NCBI GenBank assembly: GCA_003427395.1
Contig: BFEA01000160.1
Location: 2,699,707-2,723,729 of the forward strand
Direction of reading: 5' to 3'
Source of the DNA: Chara braunii
Lineage: Eukaryota; Streptophyta; Charophyceae; Charales; Characeae
Length of the DNA: 24,023 bases
A program made the translations under genes and the position numbers. This document shows, piece by piece, positions 1-8,617 of the stretch (position 1 is its first letter; the number at the start of each line of letters is the position of its first letter). The notes below the pieces were generated by a model. The model was not told the origin of the DNA, made no database searches, and saw only the letters and a list, made by a program, of their open reading frames with translations.

Positions 1-753
1 TACGCGTTTCATCCGGCCGCCGCATCGGAATCATCAGGGGTCTTCGCGAATGGTACTGTTGACGTCTCGAACACCTCAATTTAACACTATGGATCAGATG
101 GCCAGTCAATCCACTGAAGTCTGTCTTAGCCTACAACGATCACCAGTCACGAAATTAAGTCGTACCAGGAGTCCGTCCTAAACCAAGAAGCGGTCCACAT
201 ACGTACCATCAGCCGCGCATTTCCAAAAACAAAACACAAAAGAAAAACAACAAAGGCTAGACCCTAAAAAATCCAAATCCCAGTCAGCCGCACAAAAGCC
301 CCCAGTACTAGAGGTCCGGGGATCGAACCAAGGAGAGGGTCCCTACCTCACACCCATGACCCGGAACAACCCCTCAACAATAACAGTTCACATTTCCCTT
401 ACCTCTCGGAACCCTGCCCCACACCCATGGCCCGGAACATCTATCCTCAGCCAAATTTGTCCGAAGCAGTTCCCCAAAATTAAGCCACCGTACCAATAAT
501 AGTTTGAGTCTCCCTCATCCCTAGTTGTATGGTCTATAAATGCAATACCTAAATAGGCTAGGTCGGATCCTAATAATTGATTTTAGTCAAATACCTTGGG
601 TGCTAGTCTTTGGCTGTGAACCCAATAGAAGGTTACATGGTTAGTTGCAGACTGCCATACACACAAGAGGGGTTAGTATAGAGAAAATTATTCTACTGAG
701 TTTTAAATGTGATTGTACTTAGATTAATTTAGGTATGTTCACAATTGCAGTCC
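1..753. other. Flanking DNA left of the retroelement
   Basis: No convincing reading frame or RNA gene is visible. The stretch is AC-rich between about 200 and 480. A phrase around 'acacccatg.cccggaac' occurs twice, near 350 and near 420, so part of it is an old short duplication. One short stretch (313-329) looks like the reverse complement of a tRNA B-box. Otherwise I see nothing definable. Confidence 0.5.
313..329 (-). other. tRNA B-box-like sequence, possible SINE remnant
   Basis: Read on the minus strand this is GGTTCGATCCCCGGACC, which matches the RNA polymerase III B-box consensus (GGTTCGANNCC) and looks like a tRNA T-arm. No clear A-box or cloverleaf is found on the 5' side in minus orientation, so it is not an intact tRNA gene. 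A decayed tRNA-derived SINE is possible, and so is chance. Confidence 0.25.
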
Positions 754-993
754 GATTTATTTCGCGACCGAAATCCCGAGCGCATGCATATATAATTTTC
801 AAAAACGCCGAAGTAGAATCCCAAAATTTCGGCTTTTAACTTTAAAAAACGGCTAACTAAAATATCAAAATCTCGGAGTGAGATTTTGATAACAAAACTC
901 AGAGCGCACATGCAGATATAACTTCGAAAAATGACCAAGTAAAATCTTAAAATCCGCAAGTGTGATTTCAGTACCGAAATCTCTAATGCACGT
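754..993. repeat. Degenerate ~83-bp tandem repeat cut by the element insertion
   Basis: A unit beginning 'gattt...accgaaat' starts near 754, again at 882 and again at 964. The last is cut after about 30 bp by the retroelement. Between the first and second full units lies a shortened ~45-bp copy. Shared landmarks are 'gagcgca.atgca', 'atataa.ttcgaaaa' and 'aaaatc.c.a'. The repeat spacing is about 82-83 bp. The minus-strand frame across it shows the same repeat at peptide level, but I see no reason to call it a gene. Confidence 0.6.
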
Positions 994-1163
994 TGTCGGA
1001 GGGCACGGTGTCCCGACCCTCTCGTGTCCTAAGTCCCTGCATAGTACTTGTTTCCTGCTCTGGTACCTGGACCGTTTCTTAGCGTGGACAGGTCCCGGTG
1101 GCGTAGTCCTCAGCAAAAGGGGTGCGCCAAAGGACTTCCATTGGTCCACGCAGACTTGGCGCC

Positions 1164-1177
1164 CTGCTGTACAGCAG
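1164..1177. promoter_or_regulatory. 14-bp perfect palindrome CTGCTGTACAGCAG
   Basis: Perfect self-complementary sequence, retained unchanged in the 3' LTR at 19864-19877 although the surrounding sequence has diverged. Its GTAC core is the core of SBP-domain sites in plants and green algae. A regulatory role is inference. Confidence 0.3.
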
Positions 1178-1273
1178 AGCACAACCGGCCTATGGCCGTG
1201 GTAACATCCGGGTTCGCCTTGGGACGCGGAGGTGAGAAGACTGGCTCAGTCTTTTCAACTACGCGCCAAGCGC

Positions 1274-1285
1274 CCCTGTACAGGG
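1274..1285. promoter_or_regulatory. 12-bp perfect palindrome CCCTGTACAGGG
   Basis: A second palindrome with the same TGTACA centre, about 110 bp after the first, and unchanged in the 3' LTR at 19969-19980. The pair may be a dimer-binding site in the U3 promoter. No functional evidence exists in the sequence itself. Confidence 0.3.
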
Positions 1286-2691
1286 TTATGGGATAGGCAC
1301 ATGGGACATGTCATTGTCAAAAAGAAAAAGGTTGATAAAGGGATAAAAGAAAATAAAATGTGCAGGGGTAAAAAGGAAAGCTGAGCGTCGGAACTGCACT
1401 TAGATCGTGACCGTTGCTTTAATCTGGGATAATCTAGTGATATCGGGTCACTATACCGTTGAGTTTTTCTCTTTACTTTATTATTACTATTATTATTGTT
1501 ATTACAATTATTATTACTGACTTACCACTTTTGAGGCGAGGATTTTTCTTTTTCTTGGGTCCCGTCACTTTGTAGGGAGACCGACGGTTCGGGTTTCGAG
1601 TTCAGGCGGTGGTGTTGTGGCCTAGCCAGGCCCAACCCTTCGTATATCACCTATATCGGGTCTGCGCATCTAAGCTCCGCGCGGTAGGACCCCTATAGCT
1701 GCGTTAGAGGACAGATACAGTGGGGCCTGGAAAGGTGTCAGTGGGTGCGTGAAAAAGAAAAGAAAAGGGATGAGGGCGAAAGTTGGGTTTTAGATTTGTG
1801 CGTGAACGCAGGGTGCTGTTCGGTCGAGGCTGCTGCGCGGAGAGATTTTGAAATGCCGTCCGTTCCTTTCTGCATTTATTATTATTATTATTGTTATAGT
1901 TTATTGATATTATTCTTCAGTTTCCCTTTTCGTTCGATTGTCAGATTCGGTTTACCTTTCAGTCTGTCATTTCGTAGGAAAGCCAACGGTTGAAAATCCG
2001 GGCTTGAGTTATGTTGTGCGGCCTAAGTGGGCCGATCCCTCACATACAACATGCACCGAGCCTGTTTTGTTGAGTGTCGCGCTGTGGGACCTCAAAAAGA
2101 GGAGCACCCGTGGCCGCGTTGGTAGGAGGAATATCACCCCCTACAGAGGGTCATAAACCCCCTCCTTGCCATCGGACATGGGCACCCGGTAGCTGTAGTC
2201 TGGTGTTCCCCTTTTAGAGCAGAGTGTTTGCCAGATAGTATCCCGTTATGGGACCAATGTGCTAAGCTCGGTTGTCTTGGGGTACTGGCTCTGTTTTCGT
2301 TACTATTTCTAGTCTTTTTTTTTATAATTACAAAAATTAAAGAAAAGGAAAAAGGGAAGTGATTCTAAAAATTTTGTTTGTTTCCCGCTGGGACACGTGG
2401 ATTCGGTCCCCTCTGAGTTCTATAAGACAGGGGCTGATCTTGGGCTTCTAAAAAGGATGGGTGAAGAGGGCATTGCCGCTCTGCAAGTGTGAGTAGCGGT
2501 AATACGCTGAGTTGCTGATTCTCGATGATATTCGAGCTTAGCCTGACCGGCATCCCTGCGTGCAGAGCATGCAAACTAAGCGCTGGCCCTGGCTATTGAG
2601 GGAAGAAGAAGGCACTGGCCTGGGCTTTCCGGCGAGCATCACTGTGTTAGTGACCTAGCACTGCATTGAGGCCATTGGGTACGGTCTAGCC

Positions 2692-3180
2692 ATGGTGCTG
2701 CATGGCTATAGGCCTGGGTACTGGTATCACCAAATCCGTTGGAAGCCCGTGTCCGTGGAAGGGCCCTGGATCACCGTTATACTCAACTACGACGGTGGAG
2801 ACGAGGTGCTACTTAAGATCAACGTGGAGGGAGCAAAAGAGGTGGAGATGCGGACCGATGGAAAACTGCAAAACGCGATTACAGAGGCGAGAGATCGAGC
2901 GGAGAGACGCTATAGGAGGGACGGTGTGATGGCGAGACTACGGATAACGGTGACTTACCCAGAGACAGAAACTTCGATGGACACGGCAGACCTGGAGCAG
3001 GCCCACCAAGACAGGGACTCAGGCGGGGAGAGTGAGATGAGTGAAGCATCGGAAAACGGACCTCAGGTTCTGGAACAGACCAGGCGAGATCCAGAGGCAT
3101 CACCGAGTCGCGAAGCCGGTGGAAGCGGGACCCGAGGCCAGCTCTCGACAGCTGATGCCCAGAGGCCGCGGGATGGATGA
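2692..3180 (+). CDS. LTR-resident hypothetical protein, 162 aa
   Basis: An ATG-initiated frame inside the 5' LTR. I do not recognise the family. Residues 1-60 look folded and beta-rich, with aromatic residues (YWYHQ, PWITVILNY) followed by GGDEVLLKINVEG. Residues 60-95 are rich in Arg/Glu and likely helical (EARDRAERRYRRDG). From about 95 the sequence is acidic and polar (Asp, Glu, Ser, Gln) and looks disordered. The 3' LTR copy (21407) has a TGA at codon 57 and further indels. Differences between the copies are largely amino-acid changing, so recent purifying selection is not evident. It may be a captured or ancestral LTR-encoded gene, or a chance open frame in GC-rich sequence. Confidence 0.4.
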   Translation: MVLHGYRPGYWYHQIRWKPVSVEGPWITVILNYDGGDEVLLKINVEGAKEVEMRTDGKLQNAITEARDRAERRYRRDGVMARLRITVTYPETETSMDTADLEQAHQDRDSGGESEMSEASENGPQVLEQTRRDPEASPSREAGGSGTRGQLSTADAQRPRDG

Positions 3181-5223
3181 GAAGCAAAACAGGGGAAAAA
3201 GACACACGTAGAGTGTGAAGAAAACAGCGGGGTCGACAAGGAGGGTGCTCAGAAGTCAGCACGTGTGCAAGCCAGAGCGGCGCACTTAGATGAAAAGGGA
3301 GCGCGAGAGAATAACCAAGGGTGGGGCCAAGTGTTTGTGTGTGAAAAGAGGTCAACGAGAGGAAGAAAGAACAGACCAACAGAGGGCAAACGCGCGAGGC
3401 GGTTACAGATGAGCAGAGATTGAGTTGCAGCGGGAATAAGCGCGAGAAAGACGTTGTGAGCATGGGTGACGAGAGTTGACATCATATTGCGAGCAAGAAA
3501 GAGAAGTGTTGTGAGTTGATGGGCTGCATGAGAAGGGAAGGAAGCGCGACAGCGTGCGTGCAGAAGGATTGCAAGGGGGACACGAGCTTGTTAGGCACCA
3601 CTGACGTCATCTGCTGTTTCCAAGACGAGCGCGGTATCTTTGTCTCTGTTGAGCTACGGAGAGTCTTCATGCCGTGGCGAGTGGTTAGGAGAGAAGGCAT
3701 GTGAGAGAGAGTGGAAGAGATCTTAGCGAAGCGCATGGCAGCCTCAGTTGACGTCAATGCCGCCTGGTCGGAGCACGCATGACACTTGGCGGGGTGGCAC
3801 GGCGATCTCTCCACTGAGTCTTGACAACTAAGTTTTGTTCTTCTTGGAACTAGCCAGGCGTTCTGAGGCTACGTGATGGACGGGGGGCAGACTACAGGCA
3901 AGAATTAGTGTGTCACCCTCAACGTGGCGCTTCGAATAATTTGACGTCTCGCTCCTTCAGGTCTCACCAGAACGTTTTAAGCGGTTGGGGACTGTCACCT
4001 GGTGAGCCTCACGCGAAGTACATACAAGCAGATTATTGTGGATGTCATCCACTCCGGAGTGGGATCGGTTACTTTGTCCACACTGTTCGTTACACTGTGT
4101 TACTCTCTGAGTCACAAATTAGTCATCGTCTCTCTCTTCTTGGTAAGGCTTGAATGGGAGAGCAGTCAAGGTAATGCTAATAATAACTGTAGAGGAGGAG
4201 AGCGTTCTCGCAGAGAGAACTCTCGCGAAAGTTTTTGTGTTCGTGATTGTCATTTTCATGAAGGGGAACATTGTATGAACTCATGAAATAAGAGTCGACG
4301 GGGATCTTTCCTTTCCTCCTCTGATTCGAAATCGACAGCGACTTGTTTCCGCTCTTTGCTTATCTAGAGCGTGATGATAAGTTTTTGGCATCTGAGTCAG
4401 TGCATGAAGAGCGGGGAATATCGTGCAGATCTTTGTGGCTGACCCTCGCGAGATCATCGTGCAAGAGAGGGTCACATGAATTAGAGACTTCAATCATGAG
4501 AGTTTAGCTCATTCCCGGACCTTACTCAACTCGGAGCAAGGATCACTGAACTGGGCTTTCCATGTCTGGGTTAATATGACGATTGAATAAACAGATAAGG
4601 GCATACATCCTGACCTGGCTTGCTCAACCCTTTCCCTCTTTGTGTGTCTGAGTTTGGCGGGGAAAAGGATCACAAATATTGTTAGTCCCTGGCTTGATTT
4701 TTCCTTTAATGTCGTCGTACGGACGTAGACTTTACCGGTGTATATGTACTTGCATGATCAAGTCTGCGTGTATTTGAGTAGACTTACCTACACCATATGA
4801 TTGGCCCGCAAACGCACGAGTGTCAGTGCAAGCAGATTAGCGTGCAGATGTATACACCTAATGGTGATACTTTTGTGCGATTACGTTACCACTCCGGAGC
4901 GTCTCATACAAACTCGCAAATCATAGACTATTGGAACAAGCATGAGTTGTTTGTCTCACCTGTCTAAAATTGTGCGAATGAGCCGAGGGTTCGGAAAACG
5001 CGGGTGAAAACTATGTGAACTTCATAAAAACCTTGCAGACGTGAAGTTTTTTTTATCACCATGAGTATTGCGTTTAAGTGATGAGCCTCAAAGGAAGAAG
5101 CAACAACTGAGAAGAATAGCTTACTTGATCGCAAAGTTTCTGCTTGATGGGGATTAACGAGATACTGATCAGGAGATTATATTTCAACAGAAAAGGTACA
5201 CAGAACAATGTGAGTTGGGTCTG
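3181..5223 (+). other. LTR middle part, no gene seen
   Basis: The plus strand is purine-rich from about 3180 to 3480, which leaves long Leu/Ser/Pro-rich open frames on the minus strand that I regard as shadows. A small inverted repeat (GTTCTC, loop GCAGA, GAGAAC) lies at 4204-4220 and is kept in the 3' LTR. The stretch otherwise aligns to the 3' LTR over its full length without a credible gene. Confidence 0.5.
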
Positions 5224-5489
5224 CTTATACCAGCCCAACTCCTAGTGAGGCAGGCTCCGTAACTTCTGTGACAAAGCTGTGAAACTTTCTCTGGTTGAAC
5301 ATAGAGGACCCGAACACCGTTCGGACTCACCCACCCCTGTCTCTTATACACATCTAGATGTGTATAAGAGACAGGACTTATACCAGCCCAACTCCTAGTG
5401 AGGCAGGCTCCGTAACTTCTGTGACAAAGCTGTGAAACTTTCTCTGGTTGAACATAGAGGACCCGAACACCGTTCGGACTCACCCACCC
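5224..5489. repeat. Artefactual 113-bp duplication flanking an adapter
   Basis: Bases 5224-5336 and 5377-5489 are identical, separated by a 38-bp adapter plus 2 nt. Identity of two 113-bp blocks within LTRs that otherwise differ by several percent fits assembly of a chimeric mate-pair read. It does not fit an old tandem duplication. Confidence 0.9.
5337..5374. other. Nextera mate-pair junction adapter (contaminating sequence)
   Basis: The left half is CTGTCTCTTATACACATCT and the right half is its exact reverse complement, AGATGTGTATAAGAGACAG. Each is the 19-bp Tn5 mosaic end used in Nextera chemistry, and the head-to-head junction is what circularised mate-pair libraries contain. A minus-strand frame across it gives the well-known contaminant peptide VSYTHLDVYKRQ. 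It should be removed from the assembly along with one copy of the flanking duplication. Confidence 0.97.
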
Positions 5490-5965
5490 ACACCCACCCA
5501 GAGGTAGGATTCACCAGTGTCACTAGCCTCTGAGACTGCGAATGTTAGCAGACGTGTATGATCAAAGTGTTCGATGCCGTTCCACTGAGCCAGGGGAAAA
5601 GCAGCAAACAAATATAGAGAACAAACATAGAATTTTGAATTATTGTCCCTGAATGCTAACCAATAACCTCAGGACGGGTAGACAATAATCTGGTCATGTC
5701 ACCAGAACATGACTAGTGAAGTGCACCCTATTGGCTTCTGTCGGGGCAAGAGGCCCTAGACTCTTTCCCGTACCAAACTGCACGAGATGAGCACTCCCTA
5801 AACTCACCTTTGGGGTGGTCTTGAGTTCAGAGAACTATAAACGATTATTCATACTCGGAGTTGAAGCATTGAGACCGTGATAAAACTTTGAACCTGGAGC
5901 GACTTTCGACAAAGATTGGGTGGCCATAATCCTTGTGCTTGGTACAAAGAAACTGGGTCTAGTGA
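5490..5965 (+). other. LTR stretch without a gene
   Basis: No reading frame of note. A perfect 7-bp inverted repeat (GTCATGT, 7-nt loop, ACATGAC) lies at 5693-5713. CGACA at 5907-5911 could mimic an LTR end, but no primer-binding site follows it. Confidence 0.5.
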
Positions 5966-6013
5966 TCATACCTGGAAACTCTCACACTTAGCACGGGTTG
6001 TCCCAGCCGAGCT

Positions 6014-6376
6014 TTGACATCACAAGGAGATTATTGTCCCTTCTGTAAATTAAGGCCCGCTGCCTATTGTCCTCGTATGATCCATGAGGTTGGGGCAAGC
6101 CGTCGTATCAGGGCGGTAATAGTTCTCAGTGACTTTCAAGGGCTGTCTAGTAATGCTGGCCTCGCCAGAAGTATGAAACAACGTGCAGCTCCCAATCACA
6201 TAACCGCGAATGACTACTTGCGAGACTGGTACGGCAAACGTTTCCCAACTGAAAACTTATTTGCTTCGATGGTCTACAGTTTAGCACAAAGCCTTGGTGA
6301 TAGGTTTTATCCATTTAACTTTGACAGATCTGAACTTGAGAACGATCGTTTACCTCCAAGTGCGAAGGCACTCTGA
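6014..6376 (+). CDS. Hypothetical protein with Cys cluster, 120 aa
   Basis: An open frame whose first listed codon is TTG; the frame is open from 5966, so the true start is uncertain and may be lost upstream. The N-terminal part has CPFC followed by eight residues and another Cys, which could be part of a small zinc-binding site, though a fourth ligand is not obvious. The rest is mixed alpha/beta with conserved-looking aromatic and charged residues (DYLRDWYGKRFP, GDRFYPFNFDRSE). It is probably a remnant of a longer LTR-encoded protein. Family not recognised. Confidence 0.3.
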   Translation: MTSQGDYCPFCKLRPAAYCPRMIHEVGASRRIRAVIVLSDFQGLSSNAGLARSMKQRAAPNHITANDYLRDWYGKRFPTENLFASMVYSLAQSLGDRFYPFNFDRSELENDRLPPSAKAL

Positions 6377-6431
6377 GGCCACCTGCGGTTTGGTTTACTT
6401 GTTCGCATAGAAACCAGAAAGCAGGGGAATC

Positions 6432-6791
6432 ATGAAAGACAAGGAGGTCCTAGTGCTAAAATGTGAGGTTACAATGAATAAAAATAAGGACTGGGAGCTG
6501 GAGGCAATTGCATGCATGGAAATCCAGAAGATGATCCAGAGAGAAAGTGCAATTCATAAGGCAACGAGGAAAATGTACATAGAGTACGAGGTTTACTTTA
6601 GTAGTAGTGATGGCAGAGTACACAGCATTGGCTCGTCACTAGAGACTATGGAACAGGCAAGGCGAAACTCTCGTGAGCTAGGCCGCCCTGTTGGCACGGT
6701 GCTCAGAGTAGTTTTAAAGCTCAGAGCAGCTTTAAAGCTCAGAACAGTTTTAACGCTCAGAACAGTACTCAATGCTCAAAACAGTTCCTAA
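6432..6791 (+). CDS. Hypothetical protein running into an 18-bp repeat, 119 aa
   Basis: ATG start. Residues 1-75 are charged and helix-prone (MEIQKMIQRES, KATRKMYIEYEVYFSS). The C-terminal 30 residues are a repeated Leu-Lys-Leu-Arg-Thr-Val pattern made by 18-bp DNA repeats, so the natural C terminus has probably been replaced by minisatellite growth. No family recognised, and it may not be expressed. Confidence 0.3.
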   Translation: MKDKEVLVLKCEVTMNKNKDWELEAIACMEIQKMIQRESAIHKATRKMYIEYEVYFSSSDGRVHSIGSSLETMEQARRNSRELGRPVGTVLRVVLKLRAALKLRTVLTLRTVLNAQNSS

Positions 6792-6945
6792 TATTCAGAT
6801 GATACTCGGAACAGTACCTAGAACTGTACTCTGAACTGCACTCGGGACAGTACTCAGAACTGTACTAGGAGCTATACTCAGAGTGGTTCTCAAGACAGTA
6901 CTTGGGACTGCATTTAGAACAGTACTTAGAACGGTGCTCAGAACG
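6701..6945. repeat. 18-bp to ~16-bp degenerate tandem repeat, GTAC-rich
   Basis: Starts with 18-bp units of the form gctcagarYagYtttaaa at 6701, 6719 and 6737, then decays into ~16-18-bp units built on ctcagaacagtact. Seven GTAC cores fall between about 6764 and 6930. A 12-bp palindrome ACATTTAAATGT follows directly at 6946-6957. Confidence 0.7.
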
Positions 6946-7024
6946 ACATTTAAATGTGGATTCAGTCACTACTCAATTTGTGTTTTCAGCAAACAGCCAA
7001 CTCAAACGGCAACAGACATTTATT

Positions 7025-7432
7025 AGCGAGCAATCAGTCTCTTGAATAGCAAGCAATCAGTTTCCGGGGCAGCAAGCAATCAATTTCCAGAACAGCAGTC
7101 ACAGTTTTCTGATCAGCAGCTACTAAGTTTTATGGTCAGCAATCATTCAGTCTTCTAATCAGCATTAAGAAGCAGCAACTAGTTATCAGCAATCAGTTAT
7201 CAATAATCAGTCATCAGCAATCAATTAATCAGCATTACAAAGCAGCCACCAACTATCAGCATCCAACTATCAGCAACCAGCTATCAGCAAGCAGTTATCA
7301 GCAATCAGTCATCAGTAATCAGTCATCAGCAATCAATTAATCAGCAAGTAGTTATCAACAATCAATTAATCAACAATCAGTTATCAGCTACCAGTTCTCA
7401 TTGATCAGTCCTCAGTGATCATCTAGTCAATC
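7025..7432. repeat. 14-bp minisatellite, consensus AGCAATCAGTTATC
   Basis: Imperfect units of 13-15 bp run from about 7025 to 7432, clearest between 7170 and 7390, with variants in which 'gtcatc', 'attaatc' or 'ctatc' replaces 'gttatc'. It ends 20 bp before the ATG of the 7452 frame and so forms its direct leader. Units are too variable and spacers absent for a CRISPR array. Confidence 0.8.
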
Positions 7433-7451
7433 AGCACCGGCTAATCTACAC

Positions 7452-8096
7452 ATGAGTACAGTTGAATCCTTTCGAGTCAGCGAGTCAGTGTTGGCCAATC
7501 TCAATCAGATCTCATGCAAAGAGGCATTTCGTTATCGGTATGTTAGTGTCATTGGTTTCAGACAAGGAGATCTGTCAATCTTCGTTGTCCAGACCAGTTT
7601 TGCTGATGACACTATCCATGATCTGAGGCCCTATCTGAAGAAGGGCAAAGAGGCTCATGAGCATTTCGATCCAGTCTGGATCTCAGCCACCAGGTACCTT
7701 GAGCAGAGAGAGAGGGAGCTTAATGAGAGTGGCACTATGCTGATCCGCAGCTTTGGGCCAAAACTTTATACTGACTATCCCAAGCCTCCCGTTCCTTCCC
7801 TCGTCACAGATGGCACGAGTTGGCTTGATATGATCAGCTTGGCAAAGAGGTATATCTCTCCAACAGTGATCGACATTGAGGCACTGACTAAGCTCACCGA
7901 GTATCCCTATCTTAGAGGAGGAGTCTTTTCAGTGGACGGGCTGCCTACATTATGGGAGGAATTTTGCTTCATGGTTAATTTTCGTGTCATGTACCTCGGA
8001 TGGTCATGCTTAGAGCTTGTTGGCTTAAGGTGGTTTTTTGTCACGAGGCCTCAATCTCAGATTGTACGTGGGCGTGGGTCACAGCATCAGAGATGA
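7452..8096 (+). CDS. Accessory family C, copy C1 (before the primer-binding site), 214 aa
   Basis: ATG start, intact frame, function unknown. It shares an ordered set of landmarks with the frames at 8955, 9358 and 9898. These are an N-terminal LxxLxxxxxxFxYxY stretch (residues ~15-32), a hydrophobic strand leading into IHDLRPYLKKGK (~56-68), a charged helix RYLEQRERELNE (~80-92), and a C-terminal PPVP...DGTSWLDMISLAKR (~116-138). Beyond ~140 it continues with ALTKLTEYPYLRGGVFS, which resembles the start of another copy and then loses similarity. It lies upstream of the primer-binding site, so under the LTR model it sits in the 5' LTR and should recur in the 3' LTR beyond the window. It is the least damaged member of the family. 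Confidence 0.6.
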   Translation: MSTVESFRVSESVLANLNQISCKEAFRYRYVSVIGFRQGDLSIFVVQTSFADDTIHDLRPYLKKGKEAHEHFDPVWISATRYLEQRERELNESGTMLIRSFGPKLYTDYPKPPVPSLVTDGTSWLDMISLAKRYISPTVIDIEALTKLTEYPYLRGGVFSVDGLPTLWEEFCFMVNFRVMYLGWSCLELVGLRWFFVTRPQSQIVRGRGSQHQR

Positions 8097-8599
8097 TCAG
8101 TGAAATGAGAGATTGAGAGAGACTGGCCAGAGGGATGAGTGAGGACTCTTGAGAGGTGCTGACCATGCTTGCTTATATGTGCTTTGAGGGATTATTATGA
8201 GTTTTCATTCTTCCCTCATTCACTTGATCTTGCCTTTGCTCGAGTCAGTCGGTTTTGCTTCTGCTTGTTCTTGCTTGATGATTGCTATCGTGGATGATTC
8301 CATCACAGTTCTCAAAATCAGATTGACATAAATGATGCATGCATAGCACCCCATAATTTTATGATTATTATTTGCAAAATTCTCTGCTGTTCCGAATCAA
8401 AATAAAAGATTCATAAGACCGGGCACCGGCGAAGACCGCAATTGAAGGGTCTCGCTCGAAACCGGATGCACACAACAGGAAGGGATTTGCATTATTTAAT
8501 TTTATTTATTTATTGCGATTACAACAAAATCCTGCGTGACAGCCTGTTGGCTTTCTTGGTCACTTAAAGTGGCACGACTAAGAAAAAGTGCGACAAAAA
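8097..8599 (+). other. LTR right end (U5-like), no gene seen
   Basis: T-rich, with a possible AATAAA polyadenylation signal at 8401 and an AT-rich run near 8490-8515. It ends CGACA at 8595, complementary to the LTR start, followed by the spacer AAAA. Confidence 0.5.
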
Positions 8600-8617
8600 T
8601 GGCGCCGTTGCCGGGGA
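8600..8617 (+). promoter_or_regulatory. Primer-binding site for tRNA-Asp
   Basis: TGGCGCCGTTGCCGGGGA is complementary over all 18 nt to the 3' end (including CCA) of plant cytosolic tRNA-Asp, and is the same site known from plant Athila/Tat elements. Reverse transcription of minus-strand DNA would start here. It sits 4 nt after the proposed LTR end, which is normal spacing, and it is the strongest evidence for where the LTR stops. Confidence 0.88.

Larger units (their letters stand above)
994..2691 (+). other. LTR left part, no gene seen
   Basis: Contains two palindromes centred on TGTACA, an AT-rich TTATTATTA stretch near 1479-1519 and an (ATT)n microsatellite near 1877-1892, all shared with the 3' LTR. 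Short frames in this part are not conserved between the two LTRs. By position it should hold the U3 promoter, but I cannot point to a convincing TATA box. Confidence 0.5.
994..8595 (+). repeat. 5' LTR, ~7.6 kb as assembled
   Basis: The left end is TGTCGG at 994, matching the left end of the second copy at 19694. The right end is inferred: CGACA at 8591-8595 is the inverted complement of the TGTCG start and lies 4 nt before the primer-binding site. Only 994-5303 is directly confirmed by the second copy, because the window stops there. By eye the two copies differ by roughly 5-7 percent, with several small indels. The LTR carries its own reading frames (2692, 6014, 6432, 7452), minisatellites at 6701 and 7025, and an adapter artefact at 5337-5374. 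An AATAAA at 8401 could serve polyadenylation. A shorter LTR ending between 5490 and 7450 remains the main alternative. Confidence 0.75.

Noticed and set aside
962-1296. Short overlapping frames at the LTR start
   Set aside because: They cross the LTR border or differ between LTR copies; the left part is flanking DNA.
2879-3463. 194-aa minus-strand frame in the 5' LTR, and 220-aa equivalent at 21872-22534
   Set aside because: Leu/Ser/Pro/His-rich composition typical of the complement of purine-rich DNA; interrupted in one copy and lacking any recognisable domain.
4002-4286. 94-aa frame with a hydrophobic segment, also present at 22644-22982
   Set aside because: No ATG at the frame start and different ends in the two LTRs; similarity is explained by LTR identity alone.
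5184-5483. 99-aa minus-strand frame with internal duplication
   Set aside because: It is created by the adapter and the artefactual duplication; the middle is the adapter translation VSYTHLDVYKRQ.
5907-5911. CGACA as an alternative end of the 5' LTR
   Set aside because: It matches the terminal motif, but the bases after it do not resemble a tRNA 3' end, whereas 8600 gives an 18-nt match.
7025-7432. CRISPR-like array
   Set aside because: Units are 14 bp, variable and contiguous with no spacers; a eukaryotic minisatellite.
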